Positions 60,479 to 64,000 of a stretch of 64,000 bases of DNA are shown one piece after another. Below the pieces are notes generated by a model, which did not search any database, was not told the DNA's origin, and saw nothing but the letters and a program-made list of their open reading frames with translations. A program made the position numbers and the translations under genes. The number at the start of each line of letters is the position of its first letter. Within the stretch, counting starts at the first letter, position 1. The DNA is from an uncultured archaeon (GTDB lineage: Archaea > Nanobdellota > Nanobdellia > Pacearchaeales > GW2011-AR1), in NCBI GenBank assembly GCA_902385655.1, contig CABMGO010000005.1, forward strand, positions 1 to 64,000, in the 5' to 3' direction.

Positions 60479-61150
60479 TCATTTTTTAGTCTCATGAAGA
60501 TATCTATTCAGTATATGAAGTAAGTTAGTTGAAAATAACTCCAAACTTTTTTGTGCTCCCAGTTGTATAGGGATTTTATCAAACGAACTCAGAAGACTTT
60601 GAACTTCCTTAGATTTAAGTTTATCTGAATAATTTATTTTTAAGGAATGAAGCCCGGCGATTATGGTCCTCATTAAAACAATCCCATTATTAATATTCTC
60701 AAGCCGATCTTGATAACCTTGATCTACCCAAACATCAAATACTAATAACCCTACAATAATAATTGTAATAATTAGGAACAGCCACTTCAAAGTATTAAAA
60801 ATGTCAGTTGAGACATTTACTACCGTAGAACCAAAACTTGCTTTCATAGAACTAAGATTAAAACAATGTTCAGTAAAATTAGAACTATTAAAATAGTCTA
60901 AGTAATAACTACCACACATAGAATCTACTGAGTTTACACTACTTGCAGAAGTGTTAATAAAACTAATAAAAAAACTGAATACTGTCAAAAAAATCATGAC
61001 TAAAGAAATAACAATACTCAACTGTGTCATTCGTTTATTTGATTTGTAAATTGACTTGTCCATGTACTTAGAATATTCACCATCTAGATACAAAGAATAC
61101 TTTTCAAAATATGCTATTATATCTTTAACATCATACATCTTATTTCCCAT
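60479..61150 (-). CDS. Membrane protein with extracytoplasmic Cys loop
   Basis: 223 residues. Two hydrophobic helices (about 45-67 and 118-140) flank a loop with two cysteines and N-x-S/T sites; both ends are cytoplasmic and helical. It lies immediately after GatB, with the stop of GatB next to its start at 61150, so the two share a transcript. No family. Confidence 0.6.
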   Translation of the reverse strand: MGNKMYDVKDIIAYFEKYSLYLDGEYSKYMDKSIYKSNKRMTQLSIVISLVMIFLTVFSFFISFINTSASSVNSVDSMCGSYYLDYFNSSNFTEHCFNLSSMKASFGSTVVNVSTDIFNTLKWLFLIITIIIVGLLVFDVWVDQGYQDRLENINNGIVLMRTIIAGLHSLKINYSDKLKSKEVQSLLSSFDKIPIQLGAQKSLELFSTNLLHILNRYLHETKK

Positions 61151-62530
61151 TTATCGTCCCTCAAAAATCTCTCTAACCTTCGCAAAGTCCGCTCTCCTAT
61201 TCGATAACTTCATTACACAACCTATTAAAAAATTTAATGACTCTTTCTTTCCACTCTTATATTCCTCAAATACTTTTTTATTCTCGGAAATCGCTTGCTC
61301 AACAAATTTCTTAGTATCTTCTTCACTTAACTTTCCGATACTTCCAGCCATCTTTTCTTTCACTGAAAAAGATTTCGGAACAAACTCGTTCATAATTTGT
61401 TTTGCCTTCAAAACAGTTATCTCGCCTTTATCAACAAAAGAAATTAATTCTGCAAGATGAGCTGGTTTAATCTCAACACCTTCATCATCCAAACTCTTTT
61501 TATTGTAATTCAAAACCCTCAAAAGCTCAATTGTAATCCATGATATACTCTTAGCAACATCAGTCGACTTTCCTAACTCTTCCGCAAAGTCCACCAATTC
61601 GAGATTCTTGATTAAAATATCTGCATTTGCTTTATCAACTTTATATTTCTTAATCAATTTATCTAGTTTTTCCGAAGGCATTTCAGGCAAAGTTTTCTTA
61701 ACCGCATTAATTTGTTTCTCATCTAATTTCATAGGAGGCAAATCAGGATCAGGAATAAATCTATAGTCGGCACCAGATTCTTTTTCTCTCATTTTTATCG
61801 TCTTTCCTTTAGCCTCATCAAAAGCCAAAGTTTCTCTAGCCTGCACAATTCCTTTCTCATGATTTTCTAACTGTCGAGCAATTTCATATTCAATAGCCTT
61901 AGAAATTTTCTCAAGTGAATTCAAATTCTTAATCTCAACTCTGTCCCCATAAGTAGAAATATTAACATCACATTTTATCCCTCCATTTTTCCTCAAAGCA
62001 TGAATATAAGAAAGTGAATGAACTAAATTTTTCAACCAAGAAACAACTTGTTCTGCCGTCCTAAAATCTGGCTCGGTAACAATTTCAACAAGAGGCAAAC
62101 CAGAACGATTATAGTTTATTCCACCAGTTTCAGGATTCCATTGAGCTGGATCTTCTTCAAGATGACATTCAGTAATTCTTATTCCATCAAATTTTCCATT
62201 TTCAGCACAAGGCAAAGAATAAGCTCCAGAAATTGTAGTCTGGTACCCTTTGGGATTGTCCGCCCAGTCATAATGTTTTCTCTGAAAAACTAAATTCTTA
62301 TCATGATTTATCTTACATCCAAGAACAAGTGCAATTTCGATAACCTTATCCATCGCAACCTTATTCGGCAACATCGGCTTCGAACCAGGCTGACCAGTAC
62401 AAATAGGACAAACCACACTATTAGCTTCAGAGTTCAAAAAATCAGTCTTACACATACAAAATAACTTTTCTTTCGTATCTAAATAACCATGAATTTCTAA
62501 ACCAATTTTAAGCGGAAATGTTTTTTCCAT
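61151..62530 (-). CDS. gatB: Asp/Glu-tRNA amidotransferase subunit B
   Basis: 459 residues. Starts KIGLEIHGYL, then the zinc site CMCKTD and CPICTGQPGS, LPLVEIVTEPD, KCDVNIS, and the C-terminal helical tail domain (about 300-459) with FLIGCVMKLSNRRADF. GatB recognises the charged tRNA and its active site uses ATP to activate the acid, working with the GatA glutaminase. It shows the cell makes Asn-tRNA and/or Gln-tRNA by transamidation. GatA and GatC are not in the window. Confidence 0.95.
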   Translation of the reverse strand: MEKTFPLKIGLEIHGYLDTKEKLFCMCKTDFLNSEANSVVCPICTGQPGSKPMLPNKVAMDKVIEIALVLGCKINHDKNLVFQRKHYDWADNPKGYQTTISGAYSLPCAENGKFDGIRITECHLEEDPAQWNPETGGINYNRSGLPLVEIVTEPDFRTAEQVVSWLKNLVHSLSYIHALRKNGGIKCDVNISTYGDRVEIKNLNSLEKISKAIEYEIARQLENHEKGIVQARETLAFDEAKGKTIKMREKESGADYRFIPDPDLPPMKLDEKQINAVKKTLPEMPSEKLDKLIKKYKVDKANADILIKNLELVDFAEELGKSTDVAKSISWITIELLRVLNYNKKSLDDEGVEIKPAHLAELISFVDKGEITVLKAKQIMNEFVPKSFSVKEKMAGSIGKLSEEDTKKFVEQAISENKKVFEEYKSGKKESLNFLIGCVMKLSNRRADFAKVREIFEGR

Positions 62531-62554
62531 ACTTTACCTAAATAAATAGGGTTT

Positions 62555-62995
62555 TTAAGAATTTGTGGAGCGAGGTATTCTTCTTCTGGGTAAATGCTCA
62601 ACTAGTTTTGTTCTCAAAATTGCTTCAAGTTCCCTAGCCTGCGAATCAACGCCAATATCATAATTATCTTTTATTCCCAAAACCACCCAATTAGCTCTCT
62701 TAGAAATTCCCATTTTCTCAACCATAAACCATTCCTCTAAGTCATTTGCAATAAAAACAGTATCTAAACCTTCTAGCATAGATTCTTCAAGTTGAACACC
62801 AAATGGAGTCTTCTCCTTATTTACGCAAACACCTGCAGAACCGACATAATAATCACATGATTCTCTACTATTGAGATCCCCAACTTTGTATCCCCTATAT
62901 CTTAACATTAAACTAAAAATTTCCGCCCCCATAGGACTACGATTAATATTCTCGAAACATACAAACAAATATTTCTGTCCAGTTATATCTACCAT
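62555..62995 (-). CDS. Low-molecular-weight phosphatase-like protein
   Basis: 146 residues. VCFENINRSPMGAEIF has the CX5R(S) motif of the low-molecular-weight protein tyrosine phosphatase and arsenate reductase fold, with the Cys as nucleophile and the usual Asn. The downstream acid loop DPY is replaced by GIKDNYDIG. LEESMLEGLDTVFIAND fits the family helix. It could dephosphorylate tyrosine or reduce arsenate; the acid residue's identity is unclear. It is 24 bases from the GatB start on the same strand. Confidence 0.75.
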   Translation of the reverse strand: MVDITGQKYLFVCFENINRSPMGAEIFSLMLRYRGYKVGDLNSRESCDYYVGSAGVCVNKEKTPFGVQLEESMLEGLDTVFIANDLEEWFMVEKMGISKRANWVVLGIKDNYDIGVDSQARELEAILRTKLVEHLPRRRIPRSTNS

Positions 62996-63099
62996 TAGTA
63001 AGCAACCCTGATCAAGAATTTATACCTTTTCCCATTTTGTTACTCCCGCACAGATACAACAATACAAAGGTTTATAAACAAAGAATAAGTAAAAAAAAT

Positions 63100-63468
63100 A
63101 TGGTAAACAAATTGGTAATGCTAGTGGAAGATGATGACACCATCAGACTAATGGCTAGAAGAATCATAGAAAGAGAGGGTTATGCTGTGGAAGATTATGC
63201 TCATGGATTAATTGCGCATGCAGAGTTAGCTAAAGCAAGCCCAAATAGGTACAGAATGATTCTAAGCGATATTGACATGCCTAAAATGGATGGAATTGCT
63301 TTCGCAGAAGAATGTACAAGATTAGCTAAAGATACTCCAGTAGTATTAATGACTGGAAGACCTAGAGAATCTTACCCTGCAAATGTAAGAGAAGTTTTAC
63401 TAAAACCATTTGGTATGACAGAATATAAGAGAATATTAGAAAAATACGCTTCTAGAAAACCACAATAA
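63100..63468 (+). CDS. Single-domain response regulator (REC)
   Basis: 122 residues. VEDDD holds the acidic pocket, SDIDMPKMDG has phosphoacceptor Asp57, LMTG the Thr and LLKPFG the Lys. No output domain. The ATG at 63100 is set by TTTATAAA at 63071-63078, about 26 bases upstream; a longer reading to 63037 would cross the promoter. No histidine kinase is near. With 22206 it is one of two stand-alone receivers in the window. Confidence 0.85.
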   Translation: MVNKLVMLVEDDDTIRLMARRIIEREGYAVEDYAHGLIAHAELAKASPNRYRMILSDIDMPKMDGIAFAEECTRLAKDTPVVLMTGRPRESYPANVREVLLKPFGMTEYKRILEKYASRKPQ

Positions 63469-63783
63469 TTAATAGATTCTTTTAAAATCATCAGTAGCAT
63501 CTTGAGGATTCTCATAAAAATAATCTACAACTTTATCCGATCCAGGAGGTATATGAGTATATTCACAAACTCCGATCGCCAACATTTGTTTAAGTAAAAT
63601 ATCAAAACCCTCTGATCTGCGTTTAGCGGGAATTAATAAAGCATCACGAACTGCGCCAACAATAAAAACTTTTTCTCCTAGATCTAATTTTCTCGAATCA
63701 GTCTGAGCTTTAGAAAGAAGATCACAGGCAAACTCAAAATTAACAGTTCTTGACGCATAGAGATTAGCCAATTCTTGAGACAT
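63469..63783 (-). CDS. Small unknown protein
   Basis: 104 residues, with a helical N-terminus and a middle KVFIVGAVRDALLIPAKRRS that looks like a buried strand and helix. Its stop abuts the REC gene stop. No family. The region upstream is short, with a TATA-like tatatataa before the ATG on the minus strand. Confidence 0.5.
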   Translation of the reverse strand: MSQELANLYASRTVNFEFACDLLSKAQTDSRKLDLGEKVFIVGAVRDALLIPAKRRSEGFDILLKQMLAIGVCEYTHIPPGSDKVVDYFYENPQDATDDFKRIY

Positions 63784-63814
63784 AATTATTGAAGAGAAAC
63801 CAACTATATATAAC

Positions 63815-64000
63815 TTATGACTTATGACCTAAAACATCTCGACTTAAAAAATCAGCAAAACTCTTGAAGTCCACAAAACCCTTCTGAACACGTTCTTTTT
63901 TAAGACGACTAGCCAAGTCGGCATAATACTCTAATCGCACTATTAAAAAAAGTTCTGAAGAAAGAGGCAAGTGATAAGAAGAACAATCAGAACAATCCCA
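63815..64000 (-). CDS. Partial ORF running off the window, C-terminal end
   Basis: The minus strand is open from the window edge to a TAA at 63815-63817: 61 residues are visible, starting WDCSDCSSYHLPL and ending VLGHKS. A CxxC pair at the top may be part of a zinc site, and the rest is a helical tail. The N-terminus lies outside, so no function can be named. Confidence 0.5.
   Translation of the reverse strand, partial: WDCSDCSSYHLPLSSELFLIVRLEYYADLASRLKKERVQKGFVDFKSFADFLSRDVLGHKS

Overview
The window looks like part of an AT-rich archaeal chromosome, most likely from a DPANN lineage of the Woesearchaeota/Pacearchaeota kind. Archaeal markers are the archaeal/eukaryotic-type prolyl-tRNA synthetase with its C-terminal zinc module, archaeal uS10, deoxyhypusine synthase, a form II/III-like RuBisCO, GatB, and TATA boxes about 25 bases upstream of many start codons (leaderless transcripts), with Shine-Dalgarno motifs mainly at genes inside operons. 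Several genes look bacterial in type: DisA, NadD, PncB, a GT9 glycosyltransferase, and a LMW-phosphatase-like protein. No methanogenesis, ribosomal superoperon or CRISPR array is present. The lineage is inferred from gene content and composition, not from a phylogeny.

Bases 1 to about 10050 look like an integrative element: tyrosine recombinase, small DNA-binding proteins (ribbon-helix-helix and winged-helix), several membrane proteins, a protein ending in an R-x4-H HEPN motif, and a PIN-domain protein. A 13-base direct repeat lies at both ends. A gene-free stretch at about 4.9-5.4 kb is packed with perfect palindromes. From 10.3 to 42.2 kb the window is mostly housekeeping and small hypothetical genes: U32 peptidase-like, PAP2, thermonuclease, queuosine-salvage (DUF2419) protein, uS10, tRNA-Ser(GGA), a DEAD-box helicase with a structured leader, a DisA/DHH-DHHA1 pair (c-di-AMP synthesis and probable breakdown), a GNAT-deoxyhypusine synthase fusion, a SLOG/GT9 operon, a cupredoxin operon, ProRS, tRNA-Arg(TCG) and a SNF2 helicase paired with a Cys-rich coiled-coil protein.

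From 42.3 to 54.5 kb lies the metabolic core. A Nudix/winged-helix (NrtR-like) regulator is divergent from adjacent RuBisCO and phosphoribulokinase genes. Facing them is a ten-gene minus-strand operon. It encodes the whole Preiss-Handler route from nicotinamide to NAD (PncA, PncB, NadD, NadE) plus NAD kinase, a Nudix protein, a DUF1152 protein, a radical SAM protein, a deoxyribosyltransferase-like protein and a small leading ORF. Its promoter region holds two dyads built from the same half-site. RuBisCO plus PRK could fix CO2 through ribulose-1,5-bisphosphate, and the NAD operon would supply cofactor from salvaged nicotinamide.

From 54.5 kb to the end are chorismate mutase, membrane proteins, a radical SAM protein downstream of a P-loop kinase-like protein, MsrB, GatB, single-domain response regulators and small unknown genes. 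Intergenic regions carry structured repeats. The most striking is a leader found before two unrelated genes (12.2 and 54.3 kb), in which a Shine-Dalgarno sequence sits in the loop of a hairpin just before the start codon.
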